A stretch of DNA of 58,179 nt from a bacterium (GCA_030430165.1 JAUIGL010000036.1:1-58179), one strand, 5' to 3'. Shown: positions 14,444-28,526, counted from the first letter of the stretch. Made by a program: numbers and translations. The notes: generated from the letters alone by a model not told the origin.

Positions 14444-14908
14444 TCAGTCCTCTTCGTCCTCGATGTTGGTGTTGTGGATGAGCTGGCCGATCAGGCGCTC
14501 GAGCACCACCGCCGACTCGACGAACTCTATCTCCTCGCCGTCTTCGAGGTACTGCTCCTCGCCTCCCAGCTGGATCGAGATGTAGCGGTCGCCGAGGACT
14601 CCGGAGGTGACGATCGACGCCGAGGAATCGATAGGAAGCTCGAGGTCGTTGGCGACCGCCATCCGCACCTTCGCCCGGTAGTCGTCGGCGAGCACGATCT
14701 GGTCGACCTGTCCGACGCGCACCCCGGCGATGACCACGGGGGCGCGGACCTTGAGGCCGCCGATTTCGTCGAAGCGGGCAAAGACGGTCAGGTCTTCGTC
14801 GCTGCCGAGGCGGGCACCGCCGAGTTGCAGCGCCAGGTAGCCGATCGCCGCCAGGCTGGCCAGTACGAAAAGGCCGACCGCGATGTCTCTGTTTCGGTTG
14901 GAATCCAT
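14444..14908 (-). CDS. mlaD: MlaD, MCE-domain membrane protein
   Basis: A 154-residue protein with one N-terminal membrane helix (about 9-29) and one MCE domain (about 38-117) in the periplasm: FARFDEIGGLKVRAPVVIAGVRVGQVDQI and SIVTSGVLGDRYISIQLGG are the family signatures. In the Mla complex it forms a hexameric ring that passes lipid to or from MlaC. Start ATG 14908 was chosen because it lies two bases after the mlaE stop and precedes the transmembrane helix directly. The acidic C-terminal tail is short. Confidence 0.92.
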   Translation of the reverse strand: MDSNRNRDIAVGLFVLASLAAIGYLALQLGGARLGSDEDLTVFARFDEIGGLKVRAPVVIAGVRVGQVDQIVLADDYRAKVRMAVANDLELPIDSSASIVTSGVLGDRYISIQLGGEEQYLEDGEEIEFVESAVVLERLIGQLIHNTNIEDEED

Positions 14909-14910
14909 GC

Positions 14911-15684
14911 TCACACACCCCACAAGGCCGTGATGAAGTAATCGAAGACGAGAATGCAGACCGAGGCTTCGACGACCGTGGTGGTGGTCGCGATGCTGAC
15001 CCCTTCCGAGGTCGGGGTCGCGGTGAACCCCCGGTAAGTCGAGATCAAGCCGACGAGAATGCCGAAGACGACCGCCTTGATGAAGCTGCCGAGCACGTCC
15101 TCGCGGAAGTCGACCGAGGTTTCGAGTCCGGTCAGGTAGCTGCCGGGATCGATTCCCCAATAGACGCCGACCAGATAGCCGCCGGCGATGCCGCAGACGA
15201 TGAACAGCGCCGACAGCAACGGCATGACGGTCACCATCGCCAGCGCCTTCGGCGCCACCACGTAGTGGACCGGGTCGATCGACATCATGCGCAGCCCGTC
15301 GAGTTGCTCGGTCGCCGACATGGTGCCGATCTCGGCGGTGGTTGCCGAACCGGCTCGTCCGGTGGTGAGCAGCGCGGTGAGCACCGGTCCGAGCTCGCGG
15401 ATCAAGCTGAGGCCGACGACGGTGCCGAGCGAATCGGTGGCGCCGAAGCGCTCGAGGGTGTTGTAACCCTGCAGCCCGAGCACGGCGCCGACGGCGATGC
15501 CGGAGATGCAGATGATGATCAGCGACAACACCCCGAGCCCGAAAACCTCGTCGAGATAGCGCCGGATTCGCGCCGGGCGGCGCAGCAGGCAGGCGAGGAT
15601 GTGGCCGGAGAAGGTGGCGACGGCGCCCACCTCGTGGACGAACTGAACGGCGCGCGAGCCGATCAGGGCGATGGCGTCGGTCAT
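14911..15684 (-). CDS. mlaE: MlaE, ABC permease of lipid transport system
   Basis: A 257-residue integral membrane permease with five to six helices. The family signature is intact: ISGIAVGAVLGLQGYNTLERFGA, LIRELGPVLTALLTTGRAGSA, TAEIGTMSATEQLDGLRMM and the C-terminal GFTATPTSEGVSIATTTTVV. It starts at ATG 15684, overlapping the end of mlaF by four bases (ATGA), and the mlaD start follows two bases after its stop, so F-E-D are one translational unit. With MlaF and MlaD it forms the inner-membrane core of retrograde phospholipid transport. Confidence 0.94.
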   Translation of the reverse strand: MTDAIALIGSRAVQFVHEVGAVATFSGHILACLLRRPARIRRYLDEVFGLGVLSLIIICISGIAVGAVLGLQGYNTLERFGATDSLGTVVGLSLIRELGPVLTALLTTGRAGSATTAEIGTMSATEQLDGLRMMSIDPVHYVVAPKALAMVTVMPLLSALFIVCGIAGGYLVGVYWGIDPGSYLTGLETSVDFREDVLGSFIKAVVFGILVGLISTYRGFTATPTSEGVSIATTTTVVEASVCILVFDYFITALWGV

Positions 15685-16481
15685 GAGCCGAGCCCCGGCA
15701 GAACCTCGACCTCTTCCAAGGAGCCGGCGGGCCGATCCTGGTCTGCGGTCAGGAACGCCTGGATGCGCGGGTCTTCGTGTCGCTCCATCTCCTCGGGTGT
15801 CCCGGTGCGAATTCCCTCCGGCAGCACGATCGAAACCTGCTCGGCCATCCGCATGGTCGAGGCGACGTGGTGCGAGACGACGACGATGGTGATGCCGCGC
15901 CGCCGGTTTATGTCGACCAGGAGATCCTCGACCTGGCGCGTCGAGATCGGGTCGAGGCCGGAAAACGGCTCGTCGCAGAGCAGGATGAGGGGCTTGCGGA
16001 TGATCGCGCGGGCGAGCGCGACCCGCTTGCGCATGCCGCCCGACAGTTGGTTCGGCAGCAGGTCGTCGATGTCGTGCAGCCCGACCGAGGCCAGCCGGTC
16101 GTCGACCTCGCGGTGGATCGCGCCGTCGTCGAGATCGGTGTGCTCGCGCAGCGGCAGGGCGAGATTCTCGAAGACGGTCAGCGAGTCGAGCAGGGCGCCG
16201 CCCTGGAACAGCATGCCGATTTTGTGGCGAACCTTGGCGAGGTCGCGATTGGCGAGCTTGGTGATGTCCTCGCCGTCGACCAGAATGCGGCCGTCGATCG
16301 GATGCACGAGGCCGCCGATCAGGCGCAGGATGGTGCTCTTGCCCGAGCCGCTGCCGCCCAGCAGGACGGAGATCTCTCCCTTTGGAAAGCAGCACGACAG
16401 GCGCTCGAACACCGTGCGCCGGCCGAAGGCCATGGTGACGGAATCGAGGCAGAGGTGTTGCGCGGGGGCAGTTTCGCTCAT
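15681..16481 (-). CDS. mlaF: MlaF, ATPase of lipid transport system
   Basis: A 266-residue ABC ATPase. Walker A is GGSGSGKST, the signature LSGGMRKRVALARAI, Walker B LILLCDEPFSGLDP, and the switch His is in VVVSHHVAST, all in the MlaF/Ttg2A form (SGGMRKR is typical). The ATG at 16481 follows a 15-bp gap after yceH, so the operon may begin further upstream at yceH or the FTR gene. The STAS-domain partner MlaB is not found in the window, so MlaF may work without it, or MlaB is encoded elsewhere. Confidence 0.93.
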   Translation of the reverse strand: MSETAPAQHLCLDSVTMAFGRRTVFERLSCCFPKGEISVLLGGSGSGKSTILRLIGGLVHPIDGRILVDGEDITKLANRDLAKVRHKIGMLFQGGALLDSLTVFENLALPLREHTDLDDGAIHREVDDRLASVGLHDIDDLLPNQLSGGMRKRVALARAIIRKPLILLCDEPFSGLDPISTRQVEDLLVDINRRRGITIVVVSHHVASTMRMAEQVSIVLPEGIRTGTPEEMERHEDPRIQAFLTADQDRPAGSLEEVEVLPGLGS

Positions 16482-16496
16482 TGCGAACGCGGCCGT

Positions 16497-17138
16497 CTAG
16501 CGCGATTCATCGGCTACTACGCCGAGGCGCTGCTCGAGGTCGCGAACCCGCGCCTCGAGCGCGGCGACTCGCTCTTCGAGGTCGCTGGCGGGCGCCGCGG
16601 TGCTGGCTGGCGGGCTCGCCGCCGAGTACGGGCCTTCTTCGATCGGGTGGGCGTCGGGAGCGAGCAGCTGCGCGTAGCGCTCGGCGCGCCCGCCGGGCTC
16701 GGGCCCGACTCGCTTGCAGAGCCGGTTTTCCGCCAGCGTGGCGAGGACCTCCTGCACTTTCTCGAGCGACTCGAGCGGCGCCATGCGGCGCGCCCGGGTG
16801 CGCAGCTCGCCGGTGGTCTGCGGGCCGCGCAGCAGCAGCTCGGCGAGCACCGCCAGCGCCGTCGAGTTGAGTCCGAGCTTGCCGCCCGCGGTGTGGGAAA
16901 ACTTCTCGACCCGACTGTGGCCGGGGAACACGCGCTTGACCAAGCTCTTGTCGGCGAGGTTCTCGAGCGCTTCGAGAACCTCGTCCTCCTCGAGCGCCAG
17001 CACCGGGTGGCGGTTCGATTTCTGGTTGGCGGCGTTGACCGCGGCGTTGAGCGACAGCGGGTAGTGCTCCGGGGTGGTCATCGCCTTTTCGATGAGCACC
17101 CCGAGCAGTCGTCCTTCGGTGGGGTCGAGCGAATCCAT
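16497..17138 (-). CDS. YceH/DUF480 family protein
   Basis: A 213-residue soluble protein of the UPF0502/DUF480 family, two tandem winged helices whose role is not established. The family start DPTEGRLLGVLIEKAMTTPEHYPLSLNAAVNAANQKSNRHPV is unmistakable, followed by LLRGPQTTGELRTRARRM. An Ala/Pro/Ser linker leads to a C-terminal coiled coil (DLEERVAALEARVRDLEQRL), which suggests dimers. ATG 17138 matches the conserved N-terminus. It lies nine bases after the FTR gene and 15 bases before mlaF. Confidence 0.9.
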   Translation of the reverse strand: MDSLDPTEGRLLGVLIEKAMTTPEHYPLSLNAAVNAANQKSNRHPVLALEEDEVLEALENLADKSLVKRVFPGHSRVEKFSHTAGGKLGLNSTALAVLAELLLRGPQTTGELRTRARRMAPLESLEKVQEVLATLAENRLCKRVGPEPGGRAERYAQLLAPDAHPIEEGPYSAASPPASTAAPASDLEERVAALEARVRDLEQRLGVVADESR

Positions 17139-17146
17139 CGCCGTGA

Positions 17147-17575
<429 letters not shown>

Positions 17576-17711
17576 CGACACCCCTTCCGTTCGTGCGAAT
17601 TTCGTACGTCCGTGGACCGGTGCTTGCCTGCTGCCGGTTGCGGATACAAGGTTTCGTCCGGCGATGATACTGGCGACGACAGGGCGACGCAAAGCAGGGT
17701 AGGAGGAGAGG

Positions 17712-18539
17712 ATGGAAAACGACACCAAAAACGAGCCGGGAATACCGCTGTTGCAGGTGGATGCCTTCGCGCAGGCGGCGTTTCGCGGCAACCCGGCGGC
17801 GGTCTGTCTACTCGACGGCGAGCGCTCGGCGGAATGGATGGCGGCGGTCGCGGCGGAGATGAATCTGTCGGAGACCGCGTTTCTGGTCGGGGCGGGAGAT
17901 TCCTTCGGCCTGCGCTGGTTCACGCCGACGGTCGAGGTGCCGCTGTGCGGGCACGCCACCCTGGCGTCGGCGCACGCGGTGTGGGAGTGGCAGGGCGGCG
18001 ATGCGCCGCTGACCTTCGATACCCTGAGCGGCCCGCTGCGGGCGACTCGCAGCGGCGACTGGCTCGCGCTCGACCTGCCGGCCAAGCTCGGCGCCGCTGC
18101 GCCGCTGCCGCGGGCGATCGCCGCTGCGATCGGCGGCACGCCGCGCAATCACGTCTACGCCGACGGCTTCCATCTGGTCGAGCTCGACGACGAGGCTGCG
18201 GTGCGCAATCTGCATCCGGACCTCGCCCCATTGCTCGAGCTCGGCGAGGTCGGCCTGGTGGTCACCAGCGGCGCCGCCGGCGAATTCGACTTCGTGTCGC
18301 GCGTCTTCGCGCCCGGCTTGGGGATCGACGAGGACCCGGTCACCGGCGCCGCGCACTGTATGCTGGCGCCGTACTGGAGCGCGCGTCTCGGTCGCAGCGA
18401 GCTGGTCGGCTTCCAGGCGTCGGCGCGCGGCGGGGTGGTGCGCACGACCTTCGCCGGGGCCGATTCCGGGCGGGTGCGACTCGAAGGCCAGGCGGTGACG
18501 GTGCTGCGCGGCGAGCTCAGCGGCGCCGCGCGGCTTTGA
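17712..18539 (+). CDS. PhzF family isomerase/epimerase-like protein
   Basis: A 275-residue protein with the two-fold diaminopimelate-epimerase-like fold of PhzF enzymes. Visible hallmarks: VDAFAQAAFRGNPAAV at the start, the catalytic acid Glu54 in MNLSETAFL, FTPTVEVPLCGHATLASAHAVW, and EDPVTGAAHCMLAPYW in the second half. In Pseudomonas PhzF isomerises a phenazine precursor, but most members outside phenazine clusters have unknown substrates, and no phenazine gene is here. A GGAGGAGAGG site precedes the ATG. It is followed closely by a DUF2889 gene on the same strand. Confidence 0.9.
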   Translation: MENDTKNEPGIPLLQVDAFAQAAFRGNPAAVCLLDGERSAEWMAAVAAEMNLSETAFLVGAGDSFGLRWFTPTVEVPLCGHATLASAHAVWEWQGGDAPLTFDTLSGPLRATRSGDWLALDLPAKLGAAAPLPRAIAAAIGGTPRNHVYADGFHLVELDDEAAVRNLHPDLAPLLELGEVGLVVTSGAAGEFDFVSRVFAPGLGIDEDPVTGAAHCMLAPYWSARLGRSELVGFQASARGGVVRTTFAGADSGRVRLEGQAVTVLRGELSGAARL

Positions 18540-18571
18540 CTTTTGCGCCGCGCTCGGGCCTTCAACAGGGC

Positions 18572-19597
18572 ATGCGTCTGAACGCCGCCGGTCATCCGCT
18601 ACATACGCGATCGCAGACCATCGCGATTCATCGCGACGACGCCGGGGCGGTGCTGGCGCAGGCGAGCCATCTCGATCTGCGCAAGCGGGGCTTCGTCCCG
18701 GTGGGCTCTTTTCTGCAGAGCAGCGGCATCATTCACCGCATGGAGGTGCGCGCCGAGATCGATCCGCTGGCGGCAACCCTCGAGCGAGCCGAGGTGGCGA
18801 TGCCGGCGGTGGCATTCGACGCGTCGCCGACGACCGGCGGCGAGAGTTGCCGCGATGTCGCCGGCGAGCTGCCCGGTCTGTCGGGAGCCTCGCTGCGTGC
18901 CGGCTGGGCGCAATCGCTCGGCGCGGTGATGGGTGGGCGGCTCGGTTGTAGCCACGTCCTGTCGCTGAGCCAGCACCTGGGTGCGGCGGCGGGCCACGCG
19001 TTGGAGTCTGCACCCGGCGGCGCGGTCGCTTGGAGCGAGGGGCCGGCGCGCCGCCTGTTTCACCGGACGCTGGTGATCGACGGCTCGGAGCCGGCGGACG
19101 GCGCCATCGATCTCGCGGCACAGCTGACCGAGCTGCACCTGGCGCCGGCGGCCGGGGTCTGCAATCCGATGGACAGCTTCGCCGAGCAACTCGAGATTCG
19201 CCTGCTGGCGCGCGTCGACCTGGGGCGCGGGGTGTTGTCGTCGATCGAGGTCGCGGAACGGCGCCGCGATCGCGATACGCTCGCAACCGCCGACTGGCGG
19301 CGCCGCGATCCGCTGGTACAGCCGTTGTGTGGGATCGGTTTCATCGGCGGCTTCGCCCGCGCCGTGCTCGATCGCCATCCGCAACCCGGACGCGACCGGC
19401 CGTTGATCGACATCCTCCTGGCGCTGCCGCCGGCGTTTCTTCAGGTGTGTGCGTGTTTCTCCGAGACCTGGCCGCAGCGCGCGATGGCCAGCGATACGGT
19501 GGTCGGGATCGGTGGGACGGCGGACTCTTGTTATATGTGGCGCGGGGGTGGGGCGCTCGATCGGCGCAAGAAGGACTCGGATCCGGGGCCCGTTTGA
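18572..19597 (+). CDS. DUF2889 family protein
   Basis: A 341-residue protein whose first two thirds match DUF2889: HTRSQTIAIHRDDAGAVLAQASHLDLRKRGF, IIHRMEVRAEIDPLAATLERAEVAMPA, CRDVAGELPGLSGASLRAGWAQSL and RLGCSHVLSLSQHL. The conserved Cys and His of GCSHV are family landmarks. Function is unknown; members occur in proteobacterial aromatic- and lipid-metabolism neighbourhoods. ATG 18572 has AGGGG just upstream and begins at the conserved MRLN. The C-terminal 80 residues are less conserved. A hairpin/hexamer repeat array follows immediately. Confidence 0.75.
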   Translation: MRLNAAGHPLHTRSQTIAIHRDDAGAVLAQASHLDLRKRGFVPVGSFLQSSGIIHRMEVRAEIDPLAATLERAEVAMPAVAFDASPTTGGESCRDVAGELPGLSGASLRAGWAQSLGAVMGGRLGCSHVLSLSQHLGAAAGHALESAPGGAVAWSEGPARRLFHRTLVIDGSEPADGAIDLAAQLTELHLAPAAGVCNPMDSFAEQLEIRLLARVDLGRGVLSSIEVAERRRDRDTLATADWRRRDPLVQPLCGIGFIGGFARAVLDRHPQPGRDRPLIDILLALPPAFLQVCACFSETWPQRAMASDTVVGIGGTADSCYMWRGGGALDRRKKDSDPGPV

Positions 19598-19794
19598 AAT
19601 TGGTCCAAAGGCGCGCTGCGCGCGCCGGCCAAAGCTCGGCTCCGCCTTTGCGTCCAAATGGGGGGCAGGTTTCGGTATCCGGCGGATGATTCGGTGCCAT
19701 AAACTCCCGTCAACCGGGTAGTCGCGCCAGCGACCACCGCCCTTTGCCTGTGCCCATGCCCGTGCCTCTGCCTACGAGCGAAGCGAGTTCCAAG
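19598..19794. repeat. hairpin/hexamer array B, relative of array A
   Basis: Between converging genes, starting right after one stop and ending at the other. It shares the parts of array A: spacers GGTCCAAA (19602), GGCCAAAG (19627) and CGTCCAAA (19651); a perfect stem GGCGCGC-TGC-GCGCGCC (19610-19626); a weaker GGC-TCC-GCC stem; then, after about 85 bp without clear pattern, the hexamer tract TGTGCC CATGCC CGTGCC TCTGCC near 19748-19771 followed by ACGAGCGAAGCGAG. No protein is encoded. Confidence 0.75.
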
Positions 19795-20814
<1,020 letters not shown>

Positions 20815-20826
20815 CACCTAGCCAGT

Positions 20827-20902
20827 GTACCCCGTACCCGTCCTCAGTACCCGGTACCCCGTCCTCAGTACCCCGTACCCCGTCCCCCGTACCCCGTCCC
20901 CT
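20827..20902. repeat. heptamer array (GTACCCC/GTCCTCA family)
   Basis: Eleven tandem units of seven bases (one of six) run from 20827 to 20902: GTACCCC, GTACCC, GTCCTCA, GTACCCG, GTACCCC, GTCCTCA, GTACCCC twice, GTCCCCC, GTACCCC, GTCCCCT. The last unit overlaps the stop codon of parE (20901-20903 on the opposite strand). The other end is 12 bases from the ltaE start. The period equals that of array C, but the unit is unrelated. Confidence 0.85.
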
Positions 20903-22802
20903 AAATATCCAGCTCTTCCGCGGTTGCCGCGCGCTCCATGATGAAACGAAAGCGCGGCTCGACGTCGCGTCCCATCAGGGTCTTCATCGTCTCGTCGGTG
21001 TCGTTCTGGTCGTTGATCGCGACCCGCAGCAGGTGGCGCCGCTCGGGATCGAGGGTGGTCTCCTTGAGCGTCGGCGGGTTCATCTCGCCGAGGCCTTTGA
21101 AGCGTTGCACCACCGGCTGCTTGCCGTTGGCTTTGGCGAGGACCTTGTCGCGTTCGCCTTCGTCGAGAGCCCAGTGGACCTCCTTGCCGAGCTCGATCTT
21201 GTAGAGCGGCGGTTGGGCGATGAAGACGTGGCCGCTGTCGATCAACGGACGCATGTGGCGGTAGAAGAAGGTCAGCAGCAGGGTGCAGATGTGATGACCG
21301 TCGGAGTCGGCGTCCATCAGCAGGCAGACCTTGTGGTAGCGCAGCTTCGACAGGTCGCAGTTCTTGCCGGCGCCGCAGCCGAGGGCGGAGATGATGTCGC
21401 CGAGCTCGCGATTGGCCATCACCTTCGACAGGGACGCCTGCTCGGCGTTCAGCACCTTGCCGCGCAGCGGCAGGATCGCCTGGAAGTGGCGATCGCGCGC
21501 CTGCTTGGCCGAGCCGCCGGCGGAGTCGCCCTCGACCAGGAAGAGCTCGCTGATCTGCGGGTTGGTGGAAGAGCAGTCGGCCAGCTTGCCGGGCAGGTTG
21601 AGGCGGTGCGAGATCGCCGTCTTGCGCTGCACGCTCTGCGCCGCGGCGCGCGACGCGCTGCGGGCGCGCGCCGCGAGGACGACGCGCTCGGCGATCGCGG
21701 CCGCCTGCGTCTGGTTCTGCAGCAGGTAGTTCTCGAGCCCGGTGCGAACGAAGTTGTCGATCGGCGTCGTCACCTCGGGGTTGTTGAGGCGGTCCTTGGT
21801 CTGGCCCTGGAACTGCGGTTCCTGGACGTAGATGCTGAGGATGGCGACGATGCCTTCGCGGATGTCGTCGGCGGTGATGTTGAGCCCCTTGGGCGCGGCG
21901 TTCTTGACCGAGAGGTAGTTGCGCACCGCCTTGGCGATCCCCGAGCGCAAGCCGTTCTCGTGGGTTCCGCCCGACCGCGTCGGAATGCCGTTGACGAACG
22001 AGAGGACGGTTTCGTCGGTGGACTCGGTCCACACCAGGGTCAGCTCGACGTCGGTGTCGTCCTTGCGGTCGGCCGAAAAAGGCTCGCCGATGGCGGTGTC
22101 GCCGCGTTCCTTCACCACCTTGTCGATCCACTCGCGGATCCCCTGATCGTGGTGGAACTCTTCGCTGGTCTTGTCGGTGTCGTTCTGGAAGACGAGGGTC
22201 AGTCCGCGGTGCAGATAGGAGCGCGACTCGAGGCGCTCGCGAATCAGCTTGGCGTCGAACTCGGTCTTGGGGAAGATCTGCGGGTCGGGGGTGAAGGTGA
22301 TGCTGGTGCCCGAGCCGCGCGCCGGCCCGGTTTTCTTCACCGTACCCTTGGCGACGCCGCGGGCGAACGACTGCTCCCAGTGCGCGCCGTTGCGCTTGAC
22401 GTTGGCGGTCATCGACGACGACAGGGCGGTGACCACCGAGGCGCCGACGCCGTGCAGCCCACCGGCATGGTAGTAGTTGCGATTCTCGAACTTGCCGCCG
22501 GCGTGGAGGGTGGTGAGGATCAGCTCGAGCGCCGACTTCTTGTGCTTGGGGTGCTTGTCGACAGGAATGCCGCGGCCGTTGTCGGACACGGTGAGCGTCT
22601 TGCCGTCGCGGTGGAGGCGCACCGTGATCTTGTCGCAGTGGCCGTTCATCGCCTCGTCGACCGAGTTGTCGAGGAGCTCCCACACGAGGTGGTGCAGGCC
22701 CGACTTGTCGACCCCGCCGATGTACATGCCCGGTCGCTTGCGGACCGGCTCGAGCCCCTCGAGGACGGTGATGTCCTTCGCCGTGTACTTCTTGCCGCCC
22801 AT
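20901..22802 (-). CDS. parE: DNA topoisomerase IV subunit B
   Basis: The ATPase subunit of topoisomerase IV (633 residues), which with ParC decatenates chromosomes. GHKL ATPase motifs: ELLDNSVDEAMNG, SDNGRGIPV and AGGLHGVGASVV. TOPRIM domain: VEGDSAGGSAKQARDR...PLRGKVLN and the metal site MDADSDGHHI. The tail RFKGLGEMNPPTLKETTLDP is the ParE/GyrB terminus, and the ParE reading is favoured by length (no GyrB insertion) and by the ParC gene nearby. Oddly the two subunit genes are separated by groES-groEL. ATG 22802 has GAGG just upstream. Confidence 0.9.
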   Translation of the reverse strand: MGGKKYTAKDITVLEGLEPVRKRPGMYIGGVDKSGLHHLVWELLDNSVDEAMNGHCDKITVRLHRDGKTLTVSDNGRGIPVDKHPKHKKSALELILTTLHAGGKFENRNYYHAGGLHGVGASVVTALSSSMTANVKRNGAHWEQSFARGVAKGTVKKTGPARGSGTSITFTPDPQIFPKTEFDAKLIRERLESRSYLHRGLTLVFQNDTDKTSEEFHHDQGIREWIDKVVKERGDTAIGEPFSADRKDDTDVELTLVWTESTDETVLSFVNGIPTRSGGTHENGLRSGIAKAVRNYLSVKNAAPKGLNITADDIREGIVAILSIYVQEPQFQGQTKDRLNNPEVTTPIDNFVRTGLENYLLQNQTQAAAIAERVVLAARARSASRAAAQSVQRKTAISHRLNLPGKLADCSSTNPQISELFLVEGDSAGGSAKQARDRHFQAILPLRGKVLNAEQASLSKVMANRELGDIISALGCGAGKNCDLSKLRYHKVCLLMDADSDGHHICTLLLTFFYRHMRPLIDSGHVFIAQPPLYKIELGKEVHWALDEGERDKVLAKANGKQPVVQRFKGLGEMNPPTLKETTLDPERRHLLRVAINDQNDTDETMKTLMGRDVEPRFRFIMERAATAEELDI

Positions 22803-22897
22803 ACCTCAACCCCTCGTGGCGAGCGCGCTACCGAACGCCGCTCGAGGCCCGAATCTGCCACACGGGGTGTGGAATGTGAATAGAGCGACTGCACGCA

Positions 22898-22931
22898 AAA
22901 AGGCCCGGCAGCTCGCGCCGCCGGGCCTTTT
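22898..22931 (-). terminator. intrinsic terminator of groESL (bidirectional)
   Basis: AAAAGGCCCGGC (22898-22909) pairs perfectly with GCCGGGCCTTTT (22920-22931) around a 10-nt loop. Read on the minus strand the stem ends in a run of five U residues, a textbook intrinsic terminator 24 bases past the groEL stop. It separates groESL from parE. Confidence 0.9.
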
Positions 22932-22955
22932 CGCAATTGCGAGGTTGGCAGTCGC

Positions 22956-24885
<1,930 letters not shown>

Positions 24886-24978
24886 TCGAACCCCTCCTGA
24901 TACTGTCCAAGACGTTGATATATATGGATTTTCTTGATTGGTCGGGGCTTCGGCCGAGCCCGCCCCGGGAACTCGCGG

Positions 24979-25007
24979 GAAGTAAGAACGGTCGCGCCGG
25001 CTGTCAA
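24979..25007 (-). promoter_or_regulatory. possible promoter of groESL
   Basis: On the minus strand TTGACA (25007-25002) is followed after 17 bp by TACTTC (24984-24979), a weak -10. It sits between the parC stop and groES. The inverted repeat TTAGCACTC-N9-GAGTGCTAA (CIRCE) was looked for and is absent, so HrcA control is not supported. Confidence 0.3.
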
Positions 25008-25040
25008 GGGTCGGGATTGTAAAAACGTCCGCGGCGCCGC

Positions 25041-27377
<2,337 letters not shown>

Positions 27378-27461
27378 TCAACCCACCTCCCGACCGCTCA
27401 ACGAATCCCTCCTATCAGAGCCCTGCCGACGGAGCCAGCAACGTTGCTGTCCGGGACAAGA

Positions 27462-27557
27462 AAACACGGGTGAACACGGATGGGCACGGATGATGATTTG
27501 GGGAGGGGCCCTTCGGGCCACCTCATTTATCCGTGTAGATCCGTGTTCACCCGTGGT
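27462..27557. repeat. 10-mer-period inverted repeat D
   Basis: Left arm: CACGGGTGAA, CACGGATGGG, CACGGATGAT (from 27465), units of exactly ten bases. Right arm: CCGTGTAGAT, CCGTGTTCAC, CCGTGG (27531-27556), its near-complement. The loop holds a nested stem GGCCC-TTC-GGGCC (about 27507-27519). The right end is four bases from the hemQ stop codon, so transcription of hemQ would run straight into a long hairpin. A relative lies at 57147-57305. Confidence 0.85.
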
Positions 27558-27560
27558 TTG

Positions 27561-28370
27561 CTAGAGGCAGAGCGCGTCGCCGAGGTCGGCGGGGTCGAGC
27601 CGGGTGCCGATGTAGAACTCGCCGAACAGGCCGTACACCGCGCTCGCCGGGTCGAAACGCATCTCGTAGACGACGTCGCGGATGCTCTTGAGGTCGTGCG
27701 AGAACAGGGTGACGCCCCACTCCCAGTCGTCGAGGCCGGTGCAGCTGGTGATCAGCTGGAGCACCCGGCCGGCGAAGGCGCGTCCGGTCTTGGCGTGGTC
27801 GCCCATCAGCCGCTTGCGCTCGTTGAACTCCAGCGTGTACCAGTTCTGCGCCTCGCCGCGGCGCTTGGCCATCGGGTAGAAGCAGATGATGTCCATGTCG
27901 GTCGGCAGCTGCGGGTGGACGCGGGCGTCGGCGTACTTCTCGATGCGCTGGCGGAAGCGCTCCATGCCGGCGGCGAACTCGGGTGAGTCGGGGGCGACGT
28001 TCTGGTCCTCGATCAGCTGTTTCGCCCAATCGGTCGGGCCGCTCATGTACTCGCTGACCTCCGACATCGACAGGAACGAGTAGACCGGCTGCAGGCAAGT
28101 GCCGAGCTCGGTCGCCGCAATCTGCTGGCCGAGGCGCTGGATGCGGCCGAGGTCGGGGTGCACCGCCATTACCGCGAAGTCGGATTTGGCGATCCCGGCC
28201 ATCGGCACGAACTGCATTCCTTCCTCACTGGCGCAGGCGGCGAGGGCGTCGCGAAACTCGGAAATCCCGGCCGCGCGTTGGTCGGCGTCGAGCCCGCGCC
28301 AGCGCGCTCGATCGATGCGATAGAATTGGTGCAGCACTGGCCATCCGACTGCGTCGTTGAGCTCCGACAT
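27561..28370 (-). CDS. hemQ: HemQ, coproheme decarboxylase (chlorite dismutase family)
   Basis: By family, the last enzyme of the coproporphyrin-dependent haem pathway, oxidatively decarboxylating coproheme III to haem b. The 269-residue protein has the C-terminal Cld-family half clearly: catalytic Tyr165 in CFYPMAKRR, NWYTLEFNERKRLM, proximal His192 in MGDHAKTGR, and Gln205 where true chlorite dismutases have Arg, then SCTGLDDWEWGVTLF and VVYEMRFDPASA. Those residues favour HemQ. AGGGAG precedes ATG 28370. It diverges from a LytS-type kinase across a 156-bp spacer. No other haem genes are in the window. Confidence 0.88.
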   Translation of the reverse strand: MSELNDAVGWPVLHQFYRIDRARWRGLDADQRAAGISEFRDALAACASEEGMQFVPMAGIAKSDFAVMAVHPDLGRIQRLGQQIAATELGTCLQPVYSFLSMSEVSEYMSGPTDWAKQLIEDQNVAPDSPEFAAGMERFRQRIEKYADARVHPQLPTDMDIICFYPMAKRRGEAQNWYTLEFNERKRLMGDHAKTGRAFAGRVLQLITSCTGLDDWEWGVTLFSHDLKSIRDVVYEMRFDPASAVYGLFGEFYIGTRLDPADLGDALCL

Positions 28371-28526
28371 CGACTATCGTTCTCCCTGTTGGCGGGGTTG
28401 GTGATCCCCGGCCCATGGTGAAGTGTAAGGTTAGCGGATCGTTTCGCCGGCGCCAATGCACGGCGGCGCAAGCTGCAGGGGCCGCGATTTTTGCAATTGT
28501 TCGGTGTCGAGTCGTAGAATGCGCCG

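Noticed and set aside
24886..25040. CIRCE/HrcA operator before groES
   Set aside because: The spacer contains neither TTAGCACTC nor its complement, and no 9-bp inverted repeat with 9-bp spacing was found.
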